Shown here: positions 31,224-44,372 of the stretch, in pieces
Position numbering within the stretch: position 1 is the first letter of the stretch
Layout of the letters: each line of letters opens with the position of its first letter
The notes under the pieces: generated by a model
What the model saw: the letters and a program-made list of their open reading frames with translations, nothing else
What the model was told of the DNA's origin: nothing
Database searches by the model: none
Position numbers and translations under genes: made by a program
From: Symbiodinium natans
Taxonomy: Eukaryota > Sar > Dinophyceae > Suessiales > Symbiodiniaceae
Direction: 5' to 3'
Assembly: GCA_905221605.1 (NCBI GenBank)
Contig: CAJNDS010002353.1
Coordinates: forward strand, 144,857 to 208,856
DNA length: 64,000 bases

Positions 31224-34200
31224 CTGCTAAGGGCTGCTAGGGTTTAGGGTCCAGGGTCTAGGGTTTAGGGTTTACCCTTAAATGTGCCCCTAGATGCCCA
31301 CTAAGCCCTTGAACCCTTAACCCTTAAGCCCCCATACCCTAAACCCTAAACCCTATGCCTTATCAACCCTAAACCCCAAACCCTAAACCCCTGATCAACC
31401 CTAAACCCTAAGCCCTAAACCCTAAAATCCCTAAACCCTATAATCCCTAAACCCTAAACCCTAAGCCCGCCTAGGGGGTGCGGGGATTTTTGTTTTTCTT
31501 TCCGGACATTCAGGCTTGTCTTTAAGCGGCTTTAGGGTTCTCCGGGGGTTTGCGAGGGAGCTGTTTTTTGGCGTTTAGGGTTTAGGGCTCGAGGTTCGTA
31601 CTTCCAAGTCTCGGGGACTCGGGGAATCAGCTCTTTTGAGGCGTTAAGGGACTGTCATGGGAGGGGGGGGGGGGGGGGGACGAGGGTGATTCTTAGTCTA
31701 AACACCCCGACACCCCCAAAAACCAAAACCACACCTCTGAGGCAATGGATCCTTGCGCTTGGCTGTAGGTCATCCTATAGGTTTAGGGTTTAGGGTTTCG
31801 CATTCAGGGTTCTTGCACCAGTAGTCTTCAACTCGGATGCTCAAGGGCTTGAGACTGGGGCTTGCAAGGGTCCTGGACCTGAGGGCTTGCAGGGGCGGAT
31901 AGTGTACAGGCCTTCGGGGGGCGTAAGGCTTGCTGGCAACCCCAAGATCCAACAAAACAGTGGGTTGCAACGCCGAGGGTTAGGCCAAACCCTGCGACAT
32001 TGGAGGTGAGAACCCCTTGGTTATTGGGCATAACCCCCAAGATAGTAGGCTAACAGAGCCCCATGCAGGCAAGGTCTTGTGTAGGGAGACAATGACGCGG
32101 CCTGTCGTGCGGCGAAGTGCTATGAGCCTGGGCCGGAGGCACCCTCCCCGTAAAACAATTCCAGCGCTCCTAAAGAATTTTCGTGCGCGGAACGCAAGAG
32201 AATAACAGCGCCGGCCCTATGAGCCCTGAACCCTAAAAGGCATATAGGGGGTTGTAGGGTTTCTTATCGGGTTTTCAGGGGTTTCTACGGTTTATGGGGG
32301 CTTATGGCCTACACTAAACAGAAATCCCCACACTCGGTTTTCGGACATGCGATGTACATGCGGGTGCGTGTAGGAGGCTAAACCCTAAACCCCGAGCCCG
32401 AAACTTTGTATGTAAACCCTTAGGCGGGCTCTTGAATTCAAGGGCCCAGGTTTGGGCAATGTCGCTCCTAAGAGGGTACGGGGTGCCCCAAAAGAGGGTT
32501 TAGGGATGGTTTAGGATTCAGGGGCGTGTACAGGGTTTAGGGAAACTGGACCATGATTCGGAGAGGTGACCGTGCATGGTTTTGTCCGGAGTCTACAGTG
32601 TGTAGGGATGAAGGGGAAAAAGAGAGGCGGGGAGGGCCGCGGGGTTTGCAGAGTTCGGGGTTCGGTTTTCGGGTATGTATAACCATACTGCAATAAGGGC
32701 ACCCGTTTTGGGGTTGGTTACTTTATAACTTACTAAGGGGTTGGTTACTTTATAACTTAGTAAGGGAGCCCAGAAATCCCCGCAAAAAAAGGTCAAGGTT
32801 GCCTACTCAACTACGAATCTTCGGTGGACATGGATCAAGGGGGTGGGCTTTCGGGGGCGGGCCGGCCTTCCGGCAAGACAGGGCGCAAAGGAAACTCGAG
32901 ATGCCCATTTGACCCCAAAACCCTGCAGTAACAGCCTTGCACCACAAATCCTAAACCCCAAACCCCAAATCCTGAGACCTAAGCCCTAAACCCTAAGCCC
33001 TAACCCTAAACCCTAAGCCCACAAACGCTGAACCCCAAAACCCAACATCCCACGCCCTGGGGCTCGGAGGTTATAATGTTGAGATGATTGCTGTCTGAAG
33101 GCTCTCGGGCTGAAGCCCTAAGTCCTAAACTGCAGCTGCCTTAAGGTTTAGGGTGTTTGGGTACCCTAAACACTAAACCCTAAGGCAGGCTTCAAGAGGT
33201 GAGGTTTCCGAAGGATAATAGCAACCGGGCCGCAGTGGGCGCAGGAGCCGCAGCCGAAGAATCTGCGGGGCGCCGGCGCCCGCCTCTCACGCGCGCTCTT
33301 GGGGTTTAGGCTTTCTGGGAGGGCTCAGGGATTGGGCTTGAGGAGAGCTTGAGGGTTGTATAGGGTTTAGGGTTTAGGGTTTAGGGTTTAGGGTATAGGG
33401 TATAGGGTTTAGGGTTTAGGGTTTAGGGTTTAAGGTTTAGGGTTTAGGGTTGTCTTTTTGTTTGGGGTTGGGGGGGCGGGGGGGGTTCAGGGTGAAAGCC
33501 TTTCTGTTTCAATCCACGGTCCCCGAAAGTCCTTGACCTCCGAACTTTGCCACAAGCGACATGCCTAATTCGTCATGGGACCCTCAGAAGTAGAAATTGA
33601 GCTGCAAACCTGGCACCGCATGGCACTCAACCCCCAATACCTACATCATGAACCCTGAAGCCCTCAAGACTTACGTCCTGTAAACCACAGAGCCCCCATA
33701 ATGCCACAAACCCCTGGGCCTGCCTGAAAACTCAAAACCTCACCCCTAAACCCTTACGAGACGCCAGCCCCTAACCCAAACTCCATGATCCCCTTAAACC
33801 TCCTATCAGCCCTAAACCCTAAACCCTGCTTAGCCCCAGTCTGCCTGAAGCCATGGCGCCTCCGTGTCCGTCGGAGTCCTCTCCGGTCAGAGGTCTAGGT
33901 GGGGTTTAGGGCTTCAGGGTTTATAGGATGCAGGGCTTGTAGAGGTTTATCGGGCTTCGTGAATCGAGCATGAATAATTTAAAGACAATAACAATATGAA
34001 TGAGAACCGAAAAAATGAAACAAAACTAATAGTAGTACTAGGGGGTTAGGGTTTACGGCTTCTAAAAGTCGCGGGAGTACAATAGTGGAAACACCGAAGT
34101 ATACGGCGAAGCCACCGAGAAAGCTATCGGGAGATACTTAGGTGCTGCTTCTTGGGGGATATGAAGTTTTGCTTATTCGGGAAATGCTTTCAACAAGCAT

Positions 34201-34474
34201 GACACCAACAACAAGTGTAGCCGCCCTGAATTATAAAAAACAACAGGGGCTGACTCGTAACCTGAAACATGCTTGGAGTTTACAATACTATGGGTTTCGG
34301 GTTAATAGCCTGAAAGTTCAGGGTTTATTAGGGACGGGCTTGCTCTTGGCTTTTAGGCGGATTTTCGGGCTTCGGGCTTCTTTGATAGAAGGGGCTTCAG
34401 GCTTCTTGTTTTGAGAGAGATTTTGAGGGTTTCGTGGATGCTGAGGGCTGGGGCTGCTTTCTCACTTGGCCATT
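31224..34474. other. Gap: arrays, decayed elements, ambiguous exons
   Basis: Arrays at 31330-31480, 32940-33020 and 33360-33450. A poly-G run lies at 31662-31679 and a degenerate family A copy at about 32675-32815 that carries an internal duplication of GGTTGGTTACTTTATAACTTA. Short GC-rich segments at 33215-33300 and 33835-33895 lie between arrays and could be exons, but strand is undecidable. Confidence 0.4.
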
Positions 34475-34560
34475 ACTTAATCCCTGTTCCCCTAGGAAGA
34501 AAAAAGGATCCTTTTTGTTCATATATAAGAAAGCCCATAACCCAAAAAGTAAAAAGGATC
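34475..34560. repeat. Element L, copy 2
   Basis: Differs from copy 1 (30217-30302) at two positions. The near-identity, against much older decay elsewhere, suggests a recent copy or gene conversion. Confidence 0.9.
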
Positions 34561-34625
34561 TTTGGGTACGCGCAGTCATGCCGTCCAGCAGGACCACAGG
34601 TTGAGGACACGGATGCGAGAGGGCA

Positions 34626-35089
34626 TCAACCGTATGTAGTTTCCCGTGAGCCGCACTTCGGGCAGCTGTACTTGGGAGTTTCCTGCTGCCACGCCACATT
34701 GTCACCACGCTTCTGAAAGTTCCTGTGCAGAGTCGCCTCGGACTTGTAGTAGACGCTGCAGTTGGCGCACTTGCGTATGTCGTACGTATCTTTCGGCCTC
34801 TGGTAATCGGCTAAAGATCGGTACGCTGCGTAGCCACCCCGGGTATCTGGCGACTTAGTCCGATTCTTCACCTCGTCCAAGTCCTTCTTCCACACCATGA
34901 CCACCCCCTCCGGCAGCTGATCCCCGCGGCAGTGATCAGCTTCTGCGTCTGCTCCTCAAGCTGCTGCTTCAGAGCTTCCACCTCAGCGACCTTGGCCACC
35001 ACCGCCTGGCGCTCCTCAGCCATGCTGCCGATGGTGATTGGGGCATATCCCTCCGAACATGCCCCATCCTTGGCGGCGGGTGAGGCCAT
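34626..35089 (-). CDS. Zinc-ribbon protein with N-terminal coiled coil; frame break at a G run
   Basis: Start ATG at 35089 (MASPAAKDGACSEGYAPI) is followed by a predicted coiled coil (EERQAVVAKVAEVEALKQQL and on). Near 34922-34925 (GGGG on the minus strand) the frame shifts. The continuing frame reads DQLPEGVVMVWKKDLDEVKN, then a basic segment, and ends with two Cys pairs, C-A-N-C and C-P-K-C about 42 residues apart, followed by GSRETTYG and TGA at 34626. This is a zinc-ribbon-like arrangement; the role is unknown. The break is one base and could be an assembly error in the G run, a programmed shift or a real mutation. No intron is visible, unlike its neighbours. Confidence 0.65.
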
Positions 35090-35688
35090 GGCCCAAGCGC
35101 TTCGAAACCGAACCGGCCTCTACCGAGTTGGGCTTGAGAAAGATCCCTGGGCAATGAGGCTCTTGCCATGCGATGAACTGGGAAGGCCAGTTGCGAGGCA
35201 GCTAGGCAAGTGGTACCCATGCAGAGCGAGTGTATGACATGGTACAGATAGAGTGGCTGATCTTAGCCAATTAGAGACCCTTGGGCCGCTGGGGGTCACT
35301 CTGAGCGAATGTCGGAAAATATCATTTCGCAATCAAGACAACGATGCAATCAAAGGCCTTGGGATGTAGCTGATCGATCCCCCACATACCCTCCACTCTG
35401 CGGCATCTGTGGAATCAACCGGGGGCCCAAAACAGGGTTTGGGGTTTCGGGTTTCGGGTTTAGGGTTTAGGGGGGGAGTCCGGAAGGAAAGCACGAGCTC
35501 GGAGGTCGTGGGCGCATGGAGGCAGCTGGACAGGCTCGCGCCCCTCGGAGATGGAGATGGCAGGGGCGGGGGGGTGTTTTCTTGGGTTCTTAAGGGAGGG
35601 GGTTTCAAGGGGGTAGGTACCTAGGGAACGTCAGGGAAGCTTAGGGAGCCTTAGGGAGCAGTGGGGGGTATTAGACAGCTCAGGATAG

Positions 35689-35785
35689 TATTAAACATTC
35701 AAATTTCTGTTCCTTATATAGTCTTAAACATTCAAATTTCTGTTCCTTATATAGTATTAAACATTCAAATTTCTGTTCCTTATTG
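35689..35785. repeat. AT-rich tandem repeat, about 34 bp x 3
   Basis: The unit TTAAACATTCAAATTTCTGT followed by TCCTTATATAGT is repeated three times, nearly identical, in a GC-richer surrounding. Confidence 0.9.
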
Positions 35786-36397
35786 AGTTTAAGCACCCTT
35801 AAAAATCCAAAATGTCACCCCGCTGTGACAAAGGAGCTTGGAAGGGTGACCTGGGGCTTCCAAAACCCCTTAACCGCTTCTGGCTTTAGGCTTCTTTTTG
35901 GGGGTTTAGGGTTTAGGGTTTAGGGTCTAGGGTTTAGGGTGTAGGGTTTTAGGGTTTAGGGTTCAGGATTTACGGGAGGCAGGACTCAGGGTTTGGGATC
36001 TCAGGCGAGGCAAGGTAGGTCCCGAACCCTAGACCGCGGTTCTTGTCGGTGTTTTGCTATTTGTAGCAAGTATTGGCCTGTAATTAAGCTCAGAGTTTGC
36101 GGGGCCTCGGCCGTCGAAGCCCCGAGCCCCAAGCCCAATAAGCCCTGTAGGTCTTGTGTCACATTTTCACACACATATATATGTATATAAGTATATACAT
36201 AGAGAGAATGGAAAGCAAAAACCCAACATAATTTCATTTCATGTCTTCGAAATCAAGAAAATATGCAGGTCAATGCTAATAATCTAATCTATTATTATCA
36301 TAATGCATACAGTAGTAGCTACAACTAGACTTTTCATGTATCATGCCAACAAAAGCTAAGAAACAAACAATGGTGAAGAAGAAGACTATATCAGACT

Positions 36398-36519
36398 CTA
36401 CATGTAGGGCCCCCTAGATATAAATAAGGTCATAAGGGCCCCAAATTGGGTTATAAGTATTACTATGAAGGTTATAACTCTCTTAACTAAGGTTAGTAAG
36501 GGGGCCCCTACTTGTATAG
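36398..36519. mobile_element. Inverted-repeat element, family K
   Basis: Left end CTACATGTAGGGCCCCCTAG, right end AGGGGGCCCCTACTTGTATA. A related copy starts at about 20429 (ACATGTAGGGGCCCCCTAG) and shares ACTAAGGTTAGTA. Confidence 0.75.
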
Positions 36520-36548
36520 TCCCTGTGCGCCAAACCCGAGGCTAAGGC

Positions 36549-36597
36549 AGTAGGTTGCCGATGATGGCCAGGGAGATGAAGGCGCTCGACTTGCCAC
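36549..36597 (-). CDS. Candidate exon with a P-loop-like motif
   Basis: Minus strand: acceptor GGGAG|GT and donor CTACT|GC. Reads (G)GKSSAFISLAIIGNL. If the previous exon supplies glycines, G-G-K-S-S followed by a hydrophobic helix matches a Walker A loop. Only one motif is visible, so the NTPase class cannot be given. Confidence 0.42.
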
Positions 36598-38206
36598 CTC
36601 CCAGTTGGCAGGGGTTCAGGGTTCAGGGTTTAGGGTTTAGGGTTTAGGGTTTAGGGTTTAGGTTTAGGGGTCTATAGGGGGTGAACGCCAACCTGATATG
36701 GGTTTAGGGTTTCAGGTTTAGGTTTAGGGCACTTGAGGCATTTTGGGTTTAGGGTTTAGGGTTTAGGGTTTAGGGTTTAGGGCTAACCTCATGTGGGTTT
36801 TAGGGTGTAGATAAACCTGAGGCCCTGAAGCATTTAGAGCTCACAAGGCTTTGGGGCTTCAGGGTTTGTAAGGCTGCAGGCTGGAGGCCCATAGGATCAC
36901 TTGGAGGTTCATGGTACTTAGTATTATTAAGGGTTTAGCCTTTGAACTATAAAACTAGACGGCTTTCGTATGGCTCAGGGCTGTTCATGCTCTCTTCTTG
37001 AATTCTAAACCCTGAGCATATGCGCCTCCTGCAGGGGCCCCTAAGCAGCTCGTTTTGCGGTTTTTGGTTTCAGGGCTCAGGGTCTTTTCGGGTTCCGGCT
37101 TTGCTGGAGTAAGTGGGGTCTAAGGCCTAATTCGAGCTTAGGGCTCAGGGCTAACCATACGCCGACCACCTCACCCTAAACCCTAAACCCTAAACCCTAA
37201 ACCCTAAACCCCAAGCCCTAAGGCCTACACCTTAAGCCCCCGAGCCCCGAAAGCAGCCCAGACTCTAGACCCAAGAGACCCTTCCCAGAAGCCCCAAACC
37301 CTAAACCCCAAACCCCAAACCCTAAACCCTAAACCCTAAACCCTAAACCCCAAACCCTAAACCCAAACCCTAAACCCCAAACCCAAAAACCATACAATTT
37401 GGGGTCTGGGTTGGGTTCGGGGTTCAGGGTGACCACGGCAAGCCCAAAGGGTGGTGAACTTTCTGCTGTAAAGGCTTTAGGGTTTTAGCGTCATGGGGTT
37501 TAGGGTTTAGGGTTTAGGGTTTGGGGTTTAGGGTTTAGGGTTTAGGGTTTAGGGTTAATCTACTAATTGCTTAAGAACCCAAAAAATATTCTTCCTCATT
37601 AAGGGAAATAGAGAGATTACTCATTTGTTGATTCTTTTGGGGGATTCTTGAGTCTCGGAGGTTGAAGGCAAGTCGAGGCGAGTTTAGAAGTTTCGGGGTT
37701 AGGCCCAAAGACCCCAATACCCCTTAATTAAGCAATATACCTTAAATCTCCTTTAAGTCATATTAAGGATCCCTAGATAACTTGCGCGATATTCCCTACT
37801 TAAGGGATATTGGGCTCCTTGGGGGGGTTCAAGATTTCGGGTGCCGGGTGCCGACTCCACAACCAAGGTAGAGCCTGGGATGACTACGTAGCGTGTTGAG
37901 GACTGGGGGGCCTGAGATGTGCCCCTGCATTTTAAACACACGCCTACCGCGATGTAAGTTAGTATCCAAAAGGAAACCCCCAAAAAAATTGTGAAGCCCT
38001 TAAACCTGCCCCCTGTGTGGGGATGCGCCCCCTCCCCCCCGCCAGCAAGTTCTCCCCAAGATAAAACCCCGACGTCGAAAGCAGAAAGCCTGGTCTGGAC
38101 AATGGGGTTTTGAGATTTAAGGGTTGAGGGTTTTTGTGGCCTAGGGCAGAGTCCACGGCTGTGGAGGACGGTCGAAAGATCGTGCGCGGATGGAATTTCC
38201 CTGGTT
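36598..38206. other. Gap between the P-loop exon and the RCC1-like gene
   Basis: TTTAGGG arrays at 36610-36665, 36745-36785 and 37497-37556; CCCTAAA/CCCCAAA array at 37174-37390. Family H element at 37564-37654, and an element with ACCCCTTAATTAAG ends at about 37715-37815. No firm exon. Confidence 0.5.
37564..37654. mobile_element. Family H inverted-repeat element
   Basis: Left end ATTGCTTAAGAACCC, right end GGGGGATTCTTGAG; internal AT-rich core. Confidence 0.65.
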
Positions 38207-40774
<2,568 letters not shown>

Positions 40775-40962
40775 GACGCTCTAGGGCCTCATGGCTTTCT
40801 GAGCCCCAAGCCGACCGAGGACACGGATGAAGGCTACCAGCTCTGAACCCAAAACCCATCTGTTTAGGGTTTAGGGTTTAGGGTTTAGGGTTTAGGGTTT
40901 AGGGTTTAGGGTTTAGGGTTTAGGGTTTAGGGTTTAGGGTTAGGGTTTGATAGACAGATAAG

Positions 40963-41058
40963 TGGGGGTACGAAAACAGGGGACCTGAAATGGAGATCCC
41001 CCAAATAGTAGGATCCCCTTATACTGAGGAGCCCAATAAGGTACCCCAACTTTCGCCT
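40963..41058. mobile_element. Family E introner-like element
   Basis: GTGGGGGTACGAAAACAGGG at the left and ACCCCAACTTTCGCC at the right, with AATAGTAGGATCCCCTTA inside. Confidence 0.7.
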
Positions 41059-41140
41059 GTGCGTCTCAGTGTCTAAAACTGTCTGTGTGCATGTCAACAC
41101 GGCCGACCTCCGGCTCAAGCACGTGCACCCGTAACTTTGA

Positions 41141-41240
41141 ATTGCTTAAGAACCCCCCCAAAAAATGTCCAGAATTTTCCTTCTGGGGGTAATATACGAA
41201 TTATTATTTCATATTTTTGGGGGGTTCTTGAGCAAATATT
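41141..41240. mobile_element. Family H inverted-repeat element
   Basis: ATTGCTTAAGAACCCCCCC and GGGGGGTTCTTGAGCAAATA form the terminal inverted repeat; the centre is AT-rich. Confidence 0.75.
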
Positions 41241-41400
41241 TGTTAAAACCCGCTCAACACCGGACCGGCAAGGTGTTTTGGGAACCTTCTGAGGGCTACG
41301 GCAATCTGACTCAACCTTGAACCCTAAACCCTAAACCCTAAACCCTGAACCCTAAACCCTAAACCCTGAACCCTTCTCCGCTTGCAAGGGCCCTCAGCTC

Positions 41401-41548
41401 GGGAATGTTCCCCCTTGTACTAACAGTCCTCATAGGGGGGGTACTGTAACCCCAATTAAGGGCTGTTAGTATATAACAGTCCATAGAAGGGATGATCATA
41501 GGGGAGTACTAGAATCCCTCTTAAGGACTGTTAGTAGAAGGGGGAACC
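41401..41548. mobile_element. Family G element, with an internal second copy of its end
   Basis: Ends TGTTCCCCCTTGTACTAACA and GACTGTTAGTAGAAGGGGGA. In the middle the same motif recurs (GGGCTGTTAGTATATAACAG), so two copies are nested or fused. Confidence 0.75.
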
Positions 41549-41689
41549 CTAACCCCTAAACCCTAAACCCTAAACGCTAGGGGGAACATCCCAGCCCTCA
41601 ACTCCAAACCCTCAGCAGCGGCCTCCGTTCGTGGCCGTGACCAGGAAAACCTGAGCGGCCCGAGCTTCAACGCTTTGGGATTTAGTTAG

Positions 41690-42010
41690 GGTTTAGGGTT
41701 TAGGGTTTGGGGTTTGGGGTTTAGGGTTTAGGGTTTAGGGTTTGGGGTTTAGGGTTTAGGGTTTGGGGTTTGGGGTTTAGGGTTTGGGGTTTAGGGTTTA
41801 GATTTTGGGTTTTGGGTTTTGGGTTTGGGGTTTGGGGTTTAGGGTTTAGGGTTTTGGGTTTGGGGTTTGGGGTTTAGGGTTTACGGTTTGGGGTTTGGGG
41901 TTTAGGGTTTGGGGTTTAGGGTTTAGGTCTTGGGTTTAGGTTTTGGGTTTAGGGTTTAGGGTTTTGGGTTTGGGGTTTGGGGTTTGGGGTTTGGGGTTTA
42001 GGGTTTGGGG
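41690..42010. repeat. TTTAGGG/TTTGGGG mixed array
   Basis: About 320 bp alternating TTTAGGG with TTTGGGG and TTTTGGG variants, ending at the poly-G run 42011-42030. Confidence 0.92.
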
Positions 42011-42426
42011 CGGGGGGGGGGGGGGGGGGGAGCGTCGCAAAATCGGGGTACCTGGGAAGGGGGGAGGGAGGGGCGGGGGGTTCCAGATATTTGGGATCTA
42101 TAGGGGTTCCCCGGAAAAACGACGTAGGATTTCGGGCTTGTAATGCGTAGCGTTTAGCGTTTAAGGATCCCAAATATCGAGTAAGTCTAAATTTGCATCA
42201 TGCTACATCTCTAAACCCTTTGGAAACTTTAAGCCTGAAAGACCTAAATGAGACTTACCCTCAACCCTAAAGTCATCCCCCAACCCTAAATCCGAATTAA
42301 ACCCCAAACCCCAAACCCCCAACCCTAAACCCTAAACCCCAAACCCCAAACCCAATCCCTTAAACCCTAAACCCTAAATCCTAACCCCAAAACCCTAAAC
42401 CCTATATAAGCCCCTAAACGTTCGAC

Positions 42427-42485
42427 CCGGGCGAGCCTCCGGGCGCGGCAGCAGCTCCGTCGGCGTGCCCGAGATGACCCCTGTC
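42427..42485 (-). CDS. Candidate internal exon, unknown protein
   Basis: Minus strand: acceptor CCCAG|GAC and donor CCGG|GT. The most protein-like frame reads TGVISGTPTELLPRPEARP. CCCTAAA units to the left and a TTTAGGG array to the right. Confidence 0.38.
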
Positions 42486-43312
42486 CTGGGTGGGGGCTGG
42501 TAGGGTTTAGGGTTTAGGGTTTAGGGTTTAGGGTTTAGGGTTTCGGGTTTCGGGTTTCGGGTTTCGGGTTTAGGGTTTAGGGTTCAGGGTTCAGGGTGTA
42601 GAGGGTTACCAAGTATCGAAGAACACTACAGCCTCAACGCTCCGACGTGCTAAAGTCCTAACCTGAAGCTCTGGGCACCCTCACACCTGAAAAGAAATCC
42701 CTTTTAGGGTTTAGGGTTTAAGGTTTAGGGTTTAGGGTTTAGTGGACTGTGCCTACCCCGAACCGCCCCGAACATATAGTTGATTCTATGCAAAACTAAG
42801 AAGGGATGGACAAACAAAGCAAAAATTATCGACAGTGCGTGATGAAAAGAAGAGTCAGCGACGGGGGCACCTGAAGAAAATCCTAAACCCTAAACCCCCG
42901 AACTCCAAGCCTAGAAAAACCCAGAACCCTCATTCCAAACCCACCACCCTAACCCTCCCTTTTTAACGTCTCAAACAACAATAAAAACATCTCAAACAAC
43001 AATATGCACGTGCGGCCCTTGAGAACATAGTTCACCAGGGTGCAGTCCCCCTAAACCCCACACCCTACACCCTAAACCCTATAACATAAACCCCAAACCC
43101 CAAACCATAAGCCCCAAACCCCCAAACCCCAAACCCCAAACCCCAAACCCCAAACCCCAAACCCCAAACCCCAAACCCTAAACCCTAAACCCTAAACCCT
43201 AAGCCAGGTTGCTTCGCATCCAAGGAGAGCCCCGCCCTGGGCGTACCAACGAACCCACCCGCCAGCATAGGGTTTCGGGTTTAGGGTTTAGGGTCTAGGG
43301 TCTAGGGTTTAG

Positions 43313-43413
43313 GGATGTTCCCCCTTGTACTAACAGTCCTTAATGGAGACACTAGATTCTAGTAGGGGGTACTGTAATGACTATTAAACACTGGTAGTGT
43401 AAAGAGGGAACAT
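43313..43413. mobile_element. Family G inverted-repeat element
   Basis: Left end GGATGTTCCCCCTTGTACTA followed by ACAGTCCTT; right end GGTAGTGTAAAGAGGGAACAT. About 100 bp. Confidence 0.75.
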
Positions 43414-43870
43414 TGCAAGGTTTGGGGTTTGGGAGTTTATGGGGGGTTTAGCCTAAAGGGGTTTAGGGTTCAGGGGTTTGGGGGTTTCGGGTTTAGGGGT
43501 TGAGGACTTAGGGTTGAAGTGTTGGGCTTTAGGGTTTAGGGGTTTTGGGTTTCTTGGGGTATCGAGGAACTCCTCATCCCAACTTCTGGATTTGAATCTG
43601 AAATGGGGAGCTGCACTAGCTTAGGGGTGAACCGTAAACAGAAAAAAAATCCTGTTCCACTAGCTGCCTACAAAAGGTGCCCTAGTTCCCCAAAGCCTAC
43701 TCTCCAAAACCAATGTCCTAAACCCTTAAGCCCTTAAAGCCCTTGAAACCCTCAAGACCCATAAAGCCCTTTATATTAAAACCCATTAGTTGCCTACAAA
43801 GTGCCCTACTTCCCCAAACCCCTCTCTCTGCATCGTACGTAATGCACTAAACCCTCAAACCCTAAACCTT

Positions 43871-43970
43871 GGGATGTTCCCCCTTATACCAACAGTCCTT
43901 CACAAGGATGATAATAGGGGGAGGGGGTACTAGAATCCGGATTGAGGACTGTTAGTAGAAAGGGGAACAT
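43871..43970. mobile_element. Family G inverted-repeat element
   Basis: GGGATGTTCCCCCTTATACC at the left, GTTAGTAGAAAGGGGAACAT at the right. It directly abuts a family E-like end (GGGGGTTTACGATATTAGG) at 43971. Confidence 0.8.
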
Positions 43971-44087
43971 GGGGGTTTACGATATTAGGGGCACCTTATG
44001 GGGGTCCTTATTATAAGGGGATCCCACTATTGGGGGTCTATATAAGGGGTCCCCCTATTTTCGGAAACCCTCACATCCCAAGCAAAC

Positions 44088-44277
44088 CCCCGACTCCGAC
44101 TTTGCCATCGAAGATGCGGCAGCGGCGGCTGGATGTCGTAGTTCTGCACCAAACCTGGGCACATCGTGTTAGTATAAGTGGGAACATCCCAACCTAGACC
44201 CTGTAAACCCAAAAGACGACGCACGCGTCCAGGCCCGGACAGTCGGAGGCGTTGTACTGGGGCACCGTGTTGGCGAC
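44088..44277 (-). CDS. Two exons of an unidentified Cys-containing protein
   Basis: Exon 44277-44209 (acceptor ACTCAG|GTC, donor TTTTGG|GT, 23 codons: VANTVPQYNASDCPGLDACV, ending VFW) and exon 44154-44088 (acceptor GCCCAG|GTT, donor GGGG|GT). They are in phase 0 across a 54-bp intron that carries a family G end (TGTTCCCACTTATACTAACA). The second exon would read on to CRIFDGKVGVG. The donor and exon start share GT at both. Upstream the intron is a family C element (44289-44372); downstream lies a family E-like element. Family not recognised. Confidence 0.52.
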
Positions 44278-44288
44278 CTGAGTCGGGC

Positions 44289-44372
44289 TCAGACCCAAGA
44301 GCAACCTAGGGGATTTCTTAATGGGCCCTAAACCCTAAAGAAAGGGAATGAGGGCCTACTCCGGGTCCTCGG
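44289..44372. mobile_element. Family C introner-like element
   Basis: CTCAGACCCAAGAGCAACCT at the left and GCCTACTCCGGGTCCTCGG at the right, matching the introner in RCC1 intron 3. It contains one CCCTAAA pair. Confidence 0.75.

Larger units (their letters stand above)
35090..36548. other. Gap without a firm gene
   Basis: Contains a three-copy tandem repeat (35689-35785), TTTAGGG units at 35895-35965, an AT-rich TATATA stretch near 36170-36200 and element K (36398-36519). A minus-strand frame at 35120-35332 looks unlike the neighbouring exons and is not called. Confidence 0.45.
40775..42426. other. Gap rich in arrays and elements
   Basis: TTTAGGG array at 40862-40948; family E at 40963-41058; family H at 41141-41240; CCCTAAA array at 41321-41372; family G at 41401-41548; long variant array at 41690-42010 ending in poly-G (42011-42030). 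A minus-strand segment at about 41608-41655 (VFLVTATNGG) may be an exon. Confidence 0.5.
42486..44087. other. Gap: arrays and two family G elements
   Basis: TTTAGGG/TTTCGGG array at 42503-42600; CCCCAAA array at 43085-43205; family G elements at 43313-43413 and 43871-43970. A segment at 43205-43265 between arrays is open on both strands and undecided. Confidence 0.5.
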
